DNA of 64,000 nucleotides, from positions 123,275,394 through 123,339,393 of the forward strand of contig VDFB02252616.1 of NCBI GenBank assembly GCA_007258455.2, read 5' to 3'. The first letter of the stretch is position 1; the number at the start of each line of letters is the position of its first letter. This document shows positions 48,100 through 60,223 of the stretch, in pieces. The notes under the pieces are model-generated. The model was not told the origin of the DNA. It did not search any database and saw only the letters and a list, made by a program, of their open reading frames with translations. Position numbers and translations under genes: made by a program. The DNA comes from Sequoia sempervirens. Taxonomy: Eukaryota > Streptophyta > Pinopsida > Cupressales > Cupressaceae.

Positions 48100-49625
48100 A
48101 CCTTTATAAAGGAATCAACCAACACAAATAATTTCTTTTAACTTCAATCACATAAAAGCGGTCTTTATGTTTTAAATTTCAAAATTATGTAAACTCATGA
48201 AATGTAGAACTCTTGATAAAATTTATGCTTGTAATTTTTCAAAAAAAAAAAGTGATATTTAAAAAAAAATTTAGAGTTGATTTTGAATTGTTGAAAATAT
48301 AAGCAAAAAGTGATGTTGAGTTGATGTCACAAAAAAGGAAAAATTTATTTTCGACCCTTAATTCTTTTTCCCAAATGGATAACTTTAATATATCTAGTGT
48401 ATATAAAAAAATTGATTTATATTTTCCTTGTAATGACATTTCAAAGTCAAAATTACCAGAATTGGATAGTTTTTGTTTAGCGCCAATTTTTTTCAAATTT
48501 TTATCATTTTCAAAAAAACAATTATACCCTTTTAGAGATAATTCTCTTCCTGTGCATCATATATTTTTCAAAAAAAAATTTATATATTTTTTTTTTTTTT
48601 AAATTTCTAATCAGCTTCTTTTTTCTTATAACAACCTACTTACAATATTATATATATATATATATTTGGAATATCAACTGTGAGCTCTACAAAAGGAGTT
48701 CTTTTAAAATAATTTTGATTGAAGAAATATTCAGTTCAAGTGGAAAGTTTCAATTTTTTTTGAAAAAGGATGAGTTGTTGCCAATAAGGATGCCACATAG
48801 ATGGTTTCAATCGAAAGCTTTTCAGAAAAATAATTTCAATTTAGAATGTTTTGATTGAAACTTTTTCAACCACAAATACGTCAATCAAAAGGCTGTCAAC
48901 CAGAAGCCTTCTGGTTGAAAAACTTCATATAGATAATTTTATATATATATATATTTTCAATTCAAGCATCTAGAGAAATTATAGAAAAGGAATTTTTTTA
49001 GAAATAGAAGCTATGAATTTTTAGGTACAATGATTTTCAACTTGGCATTGATTTATTCAAAAGGTTTACATGGGATTATGCTCGATTATTTACTTATTTT
49101 TAGGTTTTTGTATGTATGTTTAACTCTTATATCTCTATCTCTCTCCCTCTCTCCCTCTTTGTATCTCTCCTTCCCCCCCTCTATACAAACTTGCTAAGGT
49201 GAAAATTTACTAAAATCCATTATTCCTCACTTTATTGACAACTCATGGAAGAAAATTTAGGCTAAAGTAGATTTCATTCAAATAGAACTAGCTTAGGTTT
49301 ACTTTTTTGAATTTAGATCTTCCTTCATAAATTAGTTTCTAGCTCATATTTTTTTGTATGCTTATATAGATCTTAGTGTATAGACAAAGTAATTTCTAGA
49401 GAATAAATTTCATTTTAGACAATCCTAAAATGACAACTTGCAACATAGTATCCAAGATAGTAGTAAGTTGTTGGATGCAAAATTTCATAGTTCTAGGTAT
49501 CATCTCCTAATTTTTATATTGTAGTTATTTTAAATAATTTTTTATCTATAGATCTAAATAGTTATTTTAATATTTCTCATTCTCAACTCAATAGTTTACT
49601 TAAAATGTAGCAATATTTTTTTCAT
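48100..49625. other. AT-rich stretch, homopolymer runs
   Basis: Contains A- and T-runs (48239-48250, 48588-48600), small AT arrays (48649-48664, 48941-48954) and a CT-rich block near 49130-49185. Open frames at 48239-48602 overlap on both strands and are low complexity. Confidence 0.5.
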
Positions 49626-52177
49626 TTTATTAGTCTTATCTTACATTAATAAATTAGATTTTTATAGGTTGGTTCCTCTTTAAAGGAAGCTAACAATATT
49701 TAAAACATGTTCAATTTACCATAAATTCATAATACTAGCTATCTCTCTCTTAGATCTCCCTCTCTCAAGTTCTACCTTGGGGGCATGACCATAGTACTAC
49801 CCTCTCTCTCTCTCCCTAGATACCTACTCTCTCTATTTCATTTTATTAGTCTTATCTTATAAATTAATAAATTAGAGAGTTGTGTCCTCATAAAGATCCA
49901 ATGGTGTGCGTTCAATGATTATACATCCAATGGCTATTGGGGAGGCCTCCTGGTATTGAAGTGAGAAATTTGAAGTCCCTTCTATGTGATGAAGTCCCTC
50001 CATTAAAACTTCATCGAAGAGACTTCAACATATCCGTAGGAGTTTCTTTGAAGTCCCTTTGATACTTTGAAGTTCATTCAAAGACAAAGATCGAGAGTGG
50101 AGATTAAGTCAGTGATGATTGAATGGTGCATGGTGTATGAAGTGGGTTTGAGCTCTGCAAGCTGACATGTGGTGATATCTCTTCACATCACTATTGTGAA
50201 GCAGATCAAAGAGATGTCAGGATATTAGACTGAGCAGTTTTTAAGCCCTTTCAACACACTGATGGTTTAATCAATAGTGGAGATTGATCCACAAAGGACG
50301 ATTGATGATTGTGGATGTTCATTAGGGAGAAATGTAGATATCGGCGAGATGGAATGATTGGTCCCTTCAATACAATGATGGTTGCTTTTGGTGGGATGTG
50401 ATAGGGAGGTGATGATGGTGAATGTTGACGTGTGAGGACATGTGGCAAAGGATGATTGCACGATATGTCAATTCACACCCTTGTGAATTGTGTGGCGATG
50501 AGGTGGATGAAAAATGTTGATAGCTTGCCAACCTTCCAAGATTTTGTGGGCCCTTGTCTTTTACCAATGGTATAGCAAGCAACAGTGGTGATTGGATGAT
50601 TATGATTGAACAAAAAAGATTGAATGATGCTAATCAAAGAGACCTTCAAATTTCAAAGTGAGTTATTTTACGTCTCTTCGATATACCGAGAAGCAAAAAA
50701 AGAGTGCAATAAATGGTGGAGATCAAATTGAGTTTGATCAATGACAGAGAATGCTTGAGGCTGATCAAAGAGACCCTAAATATCAGAGGGAGTGACTTTT
50801 AAGTCTCTTCGATGTAACGAAAAATAGAAGGGGTGTGTAATCGTTGGTGTAAATTGTTTGCAATAGGAGGATTCTTCAAACAGTGGTGAGGTGCATGTGG
50901 AGCCAAGAAGGTGAAGAGCTTGCCAAAGAATGTTAATGGAGTAATATCCTTAGAATAACAACATTGCCATATTGATGAACAACTGGGAATTGCCTTACAC
51001 AGAGACCCTTGAGGATGCAAAGCTTCATTTAATTTTCAAGGGGCATTGCACTCAATTTATGAAATCCATCAAAAGGGTTATAGGAGTTTAAATCCTCGTG
51101 CCAAAGGCAAGGTGTCTACTATATCCTTCTTAGCTTTTATCTATATTCATCTCAAATCTACTTGATTTGCTCTAGTGTTTTCGGTCAGTAGAGCACATCA
51201 TGAACAAAGTCAATGTCAAGGGTGTATATTTACCAGATGATACTCTGTTAAAGGCATGCCAAAATTATGATTTGTGGAAGGGGTAGGGATATTTATGAGG
51301 TATGTTTCCTCATCATTTTTTTTGCATAGAAATGCTTTTGTTACTATCTAGATCATGCAATTAAGAAGTCCTCGAAGATGCATAATTTAAATTTTATTTG
51401 CAGATAGTGTTAAATAGATATCAGGGGAGGTTGATTTTGAGTTAGCAGAAAAGATAAGAACCAGGGTAAATGCAATTATGGTGTTGCTCACACATGACCA
51501 TAATCCCCTAATGCCAACTCAACTAGTGGATGCAGATGTAGATAATGTTTCCCCTCATCGTCCTAATGCTATGGGTTTCAATTTGAATGCTTTGCCACTA
51601 GTACAATCTAAAGTGGCAAATTTACATGAACATCAGGATGAAAATGATGTTCAAGTAGACCAGATGGAGGAATGAAGTCTGCTCCTTCAGAATTTGTATA
51701 TGGAATTTTGACATTTTTTCTACTCTAAATTCTCATATAATATAATGAAATGATTCAATTTGCCTTATTTTGTTTTTTATTTAGCCCAAAAGCATATTGT
51801 AAACTCTAGGGGTTTGTGGGTAAAATCTCGACATCCTCATATACTTTGTATTACTGGAGGAATTAGGGGATAAATATGGGCTTCTGAGACATGAATCTAA
51901 AACTCTTGTACATATTTACTATTAATATATAATATGTATAGGCCTATGGCCTTTTATCAAAAAAATAAAAAAAAAGAGTTATGAGTTGGTTTCTCTTTAA
52001 AGGAAGCTAACAATATAAACCATTCAATCTACCATAAATTCATAATAAGGAGTCATCCATTTAAGTTATAGAACTCTCTCTCTCTCTCCTTATATATGGG
52101 CCATGACCATCATCTCCCCTCTCTCCTTCTACCATAGTGAGCTAACCTCTCTATATCTCTCCTTAGATACCCACTCT

Positions 52178-52234
<57 letters not shown>

Positions 52235-52690
52235 TAGATGCCTCTCTCTTTTATCTCCCTCTCTTGGGTTCTAGCTTGGGGGCATAGCCATAGTGCTACC
52301 TTCTATTTCTCTCTCCTTATACACCCCTCTGTCTCATCTCCCCCTCTCTCCTCGACATACATGTAGTGTGACCTTCTCTCTAGACTTAGATACCTACTCG
52401 AACTCTTAAACTAATTTTATTAATCTTATCTTACATTAATAAATTAGAGTTAGATATGAGTTGGTTTCTATTTAAAGGAAGCTAACAATATACACCATTT
52501 AATTTACTATAAATTCATAATAAGAAGCCTTCCATTTAAGCTATATAACTCTCTCTCTCTCCTTATATACGAGCCTCTCTCCTTCTACCATAATGAGATA
52601 AACTCTCTCTCTCTTAGGTTCAACCTTGGGTGCATGACCATAGTGCTACCCTCTCTCTCTTCCTCTCATTTTCTCTCCTTAGTTTTTAGT
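49626..52690. repeat. CT-rich tandem repeat array interrupted by a retroposon
   Basis: Successive copies begin TTTTATTARTCTTATCTTA near 49626, 49842 and 52415. Each contains AAAGGAAGCTAACAATAT, a CATAAATTCATAATA block, CT microsatellite and GGGGGCATGACCATAGT. Unit length varies mainly through CT expansion (for example 52177-52231). The second copy is split by the insertion 49885-51974. Confidence 0.75.
49885..51974 (+). mobile_element. Retroposon (LINE-like) with poly(A) tail and 9-bp duplication
   Basis: The flanks carry AGAGTTGTG (49876-49884) and AGAGTTATG (51975-51983), one mismatch apart. The right end is an A-rich tail (51959-51974) following a GGCCTATGGCCTTTTATC-like end. The neighbouring repeat copy at 52430-52490 shows the uninterrupted sequence. 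These are marks of target-primed insertion. The body has only short frames (for example 51478-51675, 65 codons, unrecognised, and overlapping minus-strand frames near 50251-50582). It is a truncated LINE or a non-autonomous retroposon. Confidence 0.65.
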
Positions 52691-53530
52691 AAAAGCATAA
52701 TTGTTCATTGATATCTCTATATCAAAATAGAAAAGGTTAAGTTTTTTATCGTAGTTTTCATATATATTGCCCAAATGATCTTAAAGAACCACACATTTAT
52801 CTTTGACTTAAATTAGGTTTAGTATATGTATGTGTACATGTGTATGTAGGTGAATTCAAAATTTAATAAATTTGTGATGGGGAATAAAAGGAATGGATCA
52901 AGGTTGTATGACTAGAAAAGAGAGACCAAAAAATGGATCAAGGAACATCTAGTCAAGAACAACCCATTGAAATTATTGATGACCAAGTTAATGTAGAGGC
53001 ACAAGAAAAAATTGATAATAGTGATAGAATTTTGTTGTATGGTACATGGACAATTTGATGGATATGGATGAAGATTCTCTTTTCAAGGAGATTTCACTTG
53101 AAGATATATTATTTGGAAGTACATTAAAATTACACTCTAACAGAATTTGGGATGAATTTTTTGAATAATTTTTTCTAATTGGAAGAGCACAATTATGTGC
53201 AAAGTTATTTAGGAAAAGATGAATGACCCCTATTTTGGATTAGTAAGGGGTTGATAATAAGCAAGAGCCATCAGATTTATTAAAACAATCAATTGTTGAA
53301 ATCCTACAATAAGCATTAAATTTTATATATGGAAATTTACTTACTTAGACTTTAAGTTAAATTTCATGTATGTAGTTTCAGGATGTTTCAGAGTGATTTC
53401 AGATCTCTAGGAGCTATAATGCAAATTTTAGTTTTTGGAAGATCTTATAATTTTTTACACAGTCAAATTTCAATAATTAGAAGGTCAAATTTTAGTAATC
53501 AACAAGTTGTATCATCTTTCTCTCTCTATC
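52691..53530. other. AT-rich stretch, no recognisable genes
   Basis: Only short frames are present; no motif or repeat stands out. Confidence 0.5.
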
Positions 53531-53539
53531 TCACTCATT

Positions 53540-53640
53540 GTTTATCCCTTATGATTTAGACCTCTCTCTCTCACTATCTTTATCTCTTTATCTGACTCTC
53601 TCTCCCTTGAGCTCAAGAACTACCTCTCTACCTATCCATC

Positions 53641-53690
<50 letters not shown>

Positions 53691-54075
53691 TCTCTCCCCC
53701 TCCCTCCTTCCCTCTCTAATTCTCTCTATCTCCCTCCCTCCATCCTTCCCTCTCTACATCTCTCTATCTCCCCTCAACCTCTCCTATATCTCTCTTTTGT
53801 GTTTCTCTCTATTCTACCTCTCTCTCTTCGTGTTTCTCTCTATCTCACCTCTCTCCATCCATCACTCCCTACCACTCTCTCTCTGCATCTTTATCCCACA
53901 TCTCTCTCCCTCCATACCTCTCCCTCTCTCTACCTACCTCTCCCCTCTCTCTACCTATCCCTCCCTCTCTCTCTCTCAAATTCTATCTCACTTCTCTCTC
54001 CCTCCCACCCTCCCTCCTTCCCTCTCTAATTCTCTCCATCTCCCTCCCTCCCTCCCTTCTTCCCTCTCTATAGGT
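53540..54075. repeat. Long CT-rich microsatellite tract
   Basis: Imperfect (CT)n and CCCT/CCAT-rich pyrimidine tract of over 500 bases. Two overlapping plus-strand frames (53538-54029 and 53797-54078) translate to Ser-Leu-Pro repeats and are artefacts of the repeat. It is strongly strand-asymmetric. Confidence 0.95.
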
Positions 54076-54105
54076 TAAGTACAGAAAGATGGGGGGATAA
54101 AAAGG

Positions 54106-55111
54106 TGATGTAGGAGCATCCAGGGTGAAGAGCAATCTTGCATCATCAATTTCTATGTTTGTTTCTTAATCAAATAAGGGTTAACATGGCCTATCGATAG
54201 GACCATGCCATATCAATATGACTTTCCTACATGTCCCAATGATTTACTGATGACAACATTGAGTGTGCAGTTCGTAGCATTCCATCGATGAGACATTTCT
54301 TTATCGGCATGATGTTTCCCCACGTCCCAATGACATACCGACGGTGTTGGCAGGGATGGTGTGCATCGGTGTGAGGATATCCTATTGGGGAAATGAGGTC
54401 GCCTATCCTACCGATGGTCCAATGGTGGTTGTTGTTGGTAGGACCATTGCTTGTCACCTAGACTTGGCTGATAGTCTCCACGATGGCCCAACAACTTGAG
54501 AGTTTGGCGATACCATTCGACAGGAGTATGCTTCATTATTGGGACTCTGTCTCAAGTCTCCTTGATGGTCTGATGTGTCCTTCAATGCATGTGAAGTGTT
54601 CGTCGTCAGAACTTCTTCATTTTGGTGGGAGTTGATTTGGGGTTTCAAAACGGGGTGATGGTGGAATCGGTAGCGTATGTAGTATGAATCATGCATAAGT
54701 CAATGGAAGTGGATGGTGAAACTTGGTAGAATGAGATTAGATGAATTCCAAATCATTGTTGTGGAATCCATCTCCATTGGCTGACTCGATGAGCAATTGA
54801 TAACGAGGTAATGACATTACGATCCTATTACACGAGAGGAGCTAAACACCAAGGCCGACCTGGAGAATAAGAATGATATATAAAGGTTGGAGGAAGACAA
54901 GTGGGTGGCAAAGGTAGTATGAGGGTAGCTCACAACATGATAGTGAAGCTTGAGGTTGAACCCAGATCTTCCAATCAGTAGATGCATTTATGAAGTTGCC
55001 AATGAGATGACATGTAACTTTGTAATGTTGATCCAATAATAAAGATCATTTTACAGTGCAAATCTGGTTGTTTTATGTTGTTCCAATTTGCAATGGGAGT
55101 ACCCTTCATCA
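54106..55111 (+). repeat. 5' LTR of a gypsy element
   Basis: The right end is firm: CTTCATCA at 55104-55111, one base before a primer-binding site. The left end, TGATGTAGG at 54106, is chosen because TGATG mirrors the terminal CATCA; the partner LTR and the target-site duplication lie outside the window. A TATA box is at 54877. A diverged block on CATGTCCCAATGA / CACGTCCCAATGAC recurs near 54230 and 54325. Confidence 0.65.
54877..54886 (+). promoter_or_regulatory. TATA box of gypsy 5' LTR
   Basis: TATATAAAGG lies about 235 bases before the LTR end, a normal place for the U3 promoter. Confidence 0.6.
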
Positions 55112-55112
55112 G

Positions 55113-55123
55113 TGGTATCAGAG
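55113..55123 (+). other. Primer-binding site of gypsy element
   Basis: TGGTATCAGAG follows the LTR end by one base; it matches the initiator tRNA-Met type site. Confidence 0.85.
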
Positions 55124-55202
55124 TAGGAGTTCCTAAGTCTATAATAGAGCATCAAACATGAAGCAGTTATAGTAGGACTTGTGAGTGTGGGATAAGAACA
55201 AA

Positions 55203-55465
55203 ATGCCTCCAAGAATGGCCTAGCATGGTAGAGGCAATGATAGAGGTGCTGGAGGAAGAGATCTTCCCAAAGATAAACTTAGAGCCCTTACTAGGTAGAT
55301 GCAAGCTTTGCAAGAAGAGGTATGTAGAGGCAGAGGAATATATCATGAGGATGATGAAACATAAGAGGAAATAGAAGAGAAAGAACTGGATCAGATGGAT
55401 TTTGGGGAAATGAGGTTGTTGAGAGCAATATCCAGCATTGGGAAGAGACCTAAGATGGAGGTTTC
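55203..55465 (+). pseudogene. Gypsy gag, N-terminal part
   Basis: The reading frame starts ATG at 55203 (MPPRMA). It contains an R/G-rich segment, then the helical KLRALTRQMQALQEEV-like segment (with a TAG where Q is expected) and an acidic run. It then reaches EMRLLRAISSIGKRPKMEV, where the copia element interrupts it. The frame resumes at 62547. At least three in-frame stops show that it is dead. The layout, directly after LTR and primer-binding site, is that of a plant gypsy gag. Confidence 0.75.
55461..55465. repeat. Target-site duplication of copia element (GTTTC), left
   Basis: GTTTC here is repeated at 62547-62551. The duplication lies in the gypsy gag, and gag sequence continues directly after the right copy. 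Confidence 0.9.
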
Positions 55466-56717
55466 TATTGGATGTTGTTGTTGTGTTGCTGATATGTGGT
55501 TGTCATTGATGTCAACACTATTAGCATTGATGTATTGTAGGTTGTATATGTCAAGGATATTGAGAAAATTGTTAAAGAAAGAGTTGCAAGTTGATAGTAG
55601 AATAGTGAAGGTCATGAAGGTGTCTTGCTTAGTACATTTATGATCAGTCATTGTGGATTAAAGGGTTTATTTATGAGTGTATCTAGTTTATCCACCAAAA
55701 TTTTTAGAGGTCCACATCAAGATTTAATCGTGTTATGAACAGTTGTGTTCTAACAGTTTTTCTGTGGCTTCAGTTAGTGTTCCTAATTGAACTTGATCTG
55801 ATTATAGTAATTGCAGTTGTTGTGGATGCCTCTCTGTTGATTCATGATGCTTGTGGATGCTTCTAGATCATGTTGTATCTTTGTTGCACGTCTGCATTGG
55901 TCGGTGTGCTCGTGGTCGGTAATTTTTCTCTTGTGTGTTCATGTTTTTATGTTCTTGGCTGACATGGTGGTTGTAGCATGTGTTGGATCCTTGGAGATTA
56001 AAATTTGAATGTTTGGTGCACTCCAGGATATTGATTTAAGTATTCATTATATTGTGGCCAACGGTGTTTGATTCGCATTGAAAATTTACTTGTAAATTTG
56101 GGCCGACATTGTGTATATGTTTTATATTTCATATTTTATTTTGGCCAACAAAGTTGTTGATGTAAATCCATGTTGCACATATATAAGAGTGATTTTTTGA
56201 GAAAAGTGAAGTGTGCATAGAAGGAAAGAAGTTCCAGAGGAAGATCAAGAATGCGAATAGTGATCTAATCATTCGATTGCAAAGCAAAGTGTGAAGAAGT
56301 TTGAGCAAAGTGTGAACGAGTGTTTCTGTGCTTAACCAGAACTATAATCAGGCTTTTGTAGAAGATGTTTTCTTAGTTCATACCCTACGGATCTAATCCA
56401 AATTTCTATAAGATAGCAATTTTCTTTGCAGTGAGCCCCTATTTAGCGTTGAGCTCCTGTGTAAAGGTGCCTCTAAATGCATGTATTCCCATTTTCTTCA
56501 TTATACTTTTTAATATGGTATATTATTGTGGACCGAGATCCATTGTGCTTTTTCCCCTAATAGGGTTTTGCAAAAATCTTGTGTTCTATGTTTCGATGCT
56601 GATCGCTCGTGGTTTATTTTAATTCATCGATCTATTAAGCAGTTAAGTTTGTACCTAACATTCTATGACAATTGATTCACCCCCCCCTCTCAGTTGTATG
56701 TCCTTGTTTTTCCAAAA
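55466..56717 (+). repeat. Copia 5' LTR
   Basis: It starts TATTGGATG where the 3' LTR has TGTTGGATG, and ends TTTCCAAAA where the 3' LTR has TTGCCAACA; both changes destroy the canonical TG...CA ends. An open frame at 55395-55643 that straddles gag and LTR is chimeric and not a gene. Confidence 0.92.
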
Positions 56718-56719
56718 AA

Positions 56720-56730
56720 TGGTATTAGAG
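56720..56730 (+). other. Copia primer-binding site, mutated
   Basis: TGGTATTAGAG differs from the canonical TGGTATCAGAG by one C-to-T change and lies two bases after the LTR end. Confidence 0.8.
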
Positions 56731-56772
56731 TAGGTACCTCTGAAGAAGTTTAAAAGCTTGAGGTGATCTGAG

Positions 56773-57692
56773 ATGGCATCATACAAAAAGGACAGTCCTA
56801 GATTCGATGGAACAAACTACTCTCTGTGGAAAGCTAGAATGGATGTCATTTGAGGTGTATTGGTGAACCCTTCTGGAAGATTACAAAGAACATATATGTT
56901 ATTCCTCAGAATGGTCCTTCCACTCCTGATGAGATTAAAGAGGTTGAGATTAACATCAGGGCGATTGAAGCTTTGTTGAGTGCTTTGACAGATTTAGAAA
57001 TAACAAATGTGATGGATCTGAAGACAACTCATGAGATTTGGAAGAAGCTGGAGGCTTTGTATGAAGGAGATGCACTTGTGAAGATCGCTAAGCTATCGAG
57101 TTTGAAAGGCAAGTATGAAACTTTGAAGATGGGTGAAGATGAAAATATTTCTTCTTTTATGCAAAGAGTAAATGAACTTGTGAGGGGTATTAGATGTGTT
57201 GGTGGTACCTTGGACGAACAAGAAATTGTAGCTAAAGTGCTCAGATCATTGCCTCCCTCTTACAAATCAAAGGCTCATGCTATTGAAGAGCTTAGAACAA
57301 TAACCAATGTGACAAGAGATATGTTGATTGGTAAACTTGTTGCCTTTAAGTTGAGTGAATTTTGTGATTCTGTCCCCAAGACTGAATTTGCATTTAATGC
57401 CTCTATATCCAAAAGAAACAAGCAAAGATATGATTTGGGAGAGAGTTCTAGAAAGACATTCAAGTATGAAGAAGAGATGAAACATATTGAATATGAAGAA
57501 AGAGAGGTAGAAGAGCTAGAAGCACTGATTGTAAAGAAAGAAGGCAGAGGACAAGGTAAGTATAAAGGAAAGCTTCCTATTAAATGTTTCTCTTGTAGGA
57601 AAATAGGTCATTTTTCTTCAAGGTGTCCTAAAAGATTTCCTAGATCTAAGCCTAACAAACCTAAATTTCAAAAGAAATGCTATTATGCTTAA
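56773..57692 (+). pseudogene. Copia gag (UBN2-like) with CCHC zinc knuckle
   Basis: The start is taken as ATG 56773, whose product begins MASYKKDSPRFDGTNYSLWK, the classic N-terminus of plant copia gag. A one-base loss near 56846 shifts the frame; the main frame then runs 56850-57692. It carries the helical UBN2 region (ALTDLEITNVMDLKTTHEIW, then LSSLKGKYETLKMGE) and the knuckle CFSCRKIGHFSSRC at 57585-57626. A TAA at 57690 interrupts the polyprotein before the protease. Gag forms the virus-like particle and the knuckle binds the element's RNA. Confidence 0.9.
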
Positions 57693-57698
57693 GAAGGT

Positions 57699-58097
57699 GT
57701 GACTAATGAAGAATCTGATAAAGAAAATGGAAATGAAGATGAATGGGTTTTCATTACTATCAAGGAAAATGGTTTGGTGGCTACTGAATCTGCTAAATTT
57801 CAGAAAGCTCTTACAGCCCGAATTGAAGAAAAGGATGAGTGGGTTATTGACAGTGGATGCTCACATCATATGACTGGTGACAAAATAAAATTTGTAAGTC
57901 TAGAGAAATATGATAGTGGGGTTGTAAGATTCAAAGATAACAATGCTAGTGTGATTCGTGGTAGAGGATCTATTTGTCTTGGTGGTAAACATAACACTGA
58001 TGATGTCCTTTATGTTGAAGGCTTGAAGCATAACCTGTTGAGTGTTGGACAAATGGTGGACAAGGGTTATGATCTTTGGTTCAAATATGGAAGATGA
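57699..58097 (+). pseudogene. Copia protease domain
   Basis: Same frame as gag after its stop codon. The aspartic protease active site DSGCSHHM is at 57849-57872, preceded by EWVIDSG context and followed by the GRGSICLGG and LSVGQM motifs of the domain. A TGA at 58095 ends the frame before the integrase. The protease would process the gag-pol polyprotein. Confidence 0.9.
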
Positions 58098-58204
58098 AGG
58101 ATACTTGGAAGCTCTGGAAATATGATTGCTTCAGGGACAAAGACAAGAGGTAATATTTTTCACTTTCAAGTGCTGCTAATGTAAGTTGTTTAATTGCTCA
58201 AGTA

Positions 58205-59037
58205 GATGAAAGCTAGTTATGGCATAGGAGGCCATGTCATTTGAATTTTGATAACATTGTCAAGGTAAGCTCCATTGAAGCAGTAAGAGATCTACCTAAG
58301 CTAGTGAAGCCTACTAACACAATATGCAAGGAATGTCAGATGGGCAAGCAGACTAAAGTTTCTTTTTGGAGCAAACAACATCATTTTAATGGAATATTGG
58401 AGCTGGTGCATACTGATATGTGTGGTCCCTCCAGAATCAAAAGTCTACAAGGAGAAAGGTACTTTATGCTACTTATTGATGATTACTCTAGGATGATATG
58501 GGTTGCTTTCTTAAGAGAAAAATGTGAAGCATTAGAGAAGTTCAAAAGTTTCAAAGCTATGGAAGAGAATGAGACAAGTCTGAAAAAAAATTCCTAAGGT
58601 CAAACAGAGGTGGTGAGTTCACTTCTTGGGAGTTCAATTCTTTCTGTGAAGAACAAGGAATTAGAAGACAGTTATCTGCTCCCCGAACCCCTCCACAGAA
58701 TGGAGTTGTAGAGAGAAAGAACAATTTTTTTTTGGATGCTACTAGAACAATGATGATAGAAGGAAATGTGCCTCACATCTATTCGAGAGAAGTTGTAAAC
58801 ACTGTTGTGTACACTCTAAATCGGGTAAATATCAATGGTATTTATGGTAAGACTCCTTTTATGCTATGGTTTGGTTATAAGCCTACTGTTAAATATTTCA
58901 AGATATTTGGAAGCAAGTGTTATATTAAGAGAGATGAGGACATAGGCAAGTTTTATGCAAGGAGTGATGAAGGAATTTTTCTAGGTTACTCTACTAAAAG
59001 CAAGGCTTACTGGTGCTATAATAGAAGATTGAGAAAA
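58205..59037 (+). pseudogene. Copia integrase, catalytic Asp replaced
   Basis: The HHCC pre-integrase region starts near 58213 (LWHRRPCHLNF, then CKECQMGKQ). The catalytic core has HTDMCGP with Asp at 58415-58417, SNRGGEF with Asn at 58603-58605 where Asp is expected, and NGVVERKN with Glu at 58711-58713. The second acidic position and Glu are separated by 35 residues, the DD35E spacing. The Asp-to-Asn change removes a metal ligand. A frameshift lies in the A-run near 58583-58590. The domain continues through PFMLWFGYKPTVKYFKIFG to GIFLGYSTKSKAYW. The domain would insert cDNA into the genome. Confidence 0.9.
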
Positions 59038-59270
59038 ATGGTTGAAAGTAAAAATGGTTGAAAGTACAAATTTCAGAGTTGATAAGGACTCTGCTAGGTC
59101 ATCCAAATACTATGGATATGATTCAAATGACCAGCAAGATAGTATAGACAAAGGGAAGAATGCTCAGACACAAAATCAAGTTCATATTGTTCTAGTAAAT
59201 CAAGAAAGTCAGGAAGGAGAGACAAGTGGAAGTGTAGAAGGAAGAACAAAAGAACTAGAAGTGTGAGAGA
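59038..59270 (+). pseudogene. Copia linker between integrase and reverse transcriptase
   Basis: A polar, Q/D/S-rich spacer. A 16-base tandem duplication (ATGGTTGAAAGTAAAA-type unit at 59038 and 59054) shifts the frame at its start, and TGA at 59264 ends the frame. No conserved domain is expected here. Confidence 0.75.
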
Positions 59271-60223
59271 ATCCTAAAATTCCAAGGTATGCAAAGCTAA
59301 ATCATTTTAAAAATCAAATTATAGGAGACAAGAATAAAGGTGTGTTGACTAGAAGAAGGATTGAAGAAGAATATTGTTTGATTTCCAAGACTAAGCCTAA
59401 CAATTTCAATGAAGCTTGTAATGATGAACACTTGATGGAAGCTATGAAGGAACAATTGATGTAGATTGAAAAGAATGATACATGGATTCTTGTTCCCAGA
59501 CCTAAAAATAAAAATGTGATTGGTACTAAATGGGTCTTTCGGAATAAGTTGAATGAACAAGGTGAAGTGGTTTGGAATAAAGCAAGATTGGTATGTAAAG
59601 GGTATTCACAAATGGAAGGTATTGATTTTGAAGAAACCTTTTCCCCTATTTCCATAATTGAAGCCGTAATATTATTTCTTTCTTATGTTGCATATAATAA
59701 CTACAAAGTTTATCAAATGGATGTGAAGTCAACCTTTCTGAATGGTGAGTTAGAAGAAGAGGTATATGTTGAACATCCGAATGGATTTCAACTGACTGAT
59801 AAGGAAGACATGGTTTTTTGATTGAAGAAAGCTCTGTATGGACTCAAGAAATCCCCCAGAGTCTAGTATGCTAGAATGGATAAATATTTACTAAAGCTTG
59901 GATTCAATAAAGGTACTACTGACAACAACTTGTATTTTAAGTTGGATCATGATAAAGAGTTGATTATTGAAGTCTTTGTTGATGACATTATTTTTGGAGG
60001 AGATGATGATCTATGTATGAAGTTTGTTGATGAAATGAAAAGTGAATTTGGAATGAGTATGATTGGAGAGATAAAGTTATTTCTAGGATTGCAATTCACT
60101 CAGTTAGACAATGGTTTTTTCATACCTCAATCCAGATATGTGAGAGAGTTTCTGAAGAAGTTTGGAATGGAAGACTCAAAGCTTGTCGGTACACCCATGG
60201 TAACCGGATGCAAGTTAGCATAG
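59271..60223 (+). pseudogene. Copia reverse transcriptase
   Basis: The domain opens with EAMKEQL..IEKNDTW, then [12 protein letters not shown] and [10 protein letters not shown]. It continues through the [18 protein letters not shown] block (usually MDVK.AFLNG), KKALYGLKK, the active-site FVDDIIFG (FVDD codons 59975-59986) and a KLFLGLQ block. Stops at 59462, 59819, 59864 and 60221 break it. Most fall where family members carry Gln, Arg or Trp, consistent with C-to-T or G-to-A changes. The enzyme would copy the element's RNA into cDNA. Confidence 0.92.

Noticed and set aside
53538..54078. Two long plus-strand frames translating to Ser-Leu-Pro repeats
   Set aside because: They are produced by the CT/CCT microsatellite; no codon structure or motif beyond the repeat.
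55391..55651. Plus and minus frames across the gag/LTR boundary
   Set aside because: Chimeric frames spanning the copia insertion junction; half gypsy gag, half LTR.
59297..59655. Minus-strand frames of 87 and 113 codons
   Set aside because: Shadows of the copia reverse transcriptase encoded on the plus strand.
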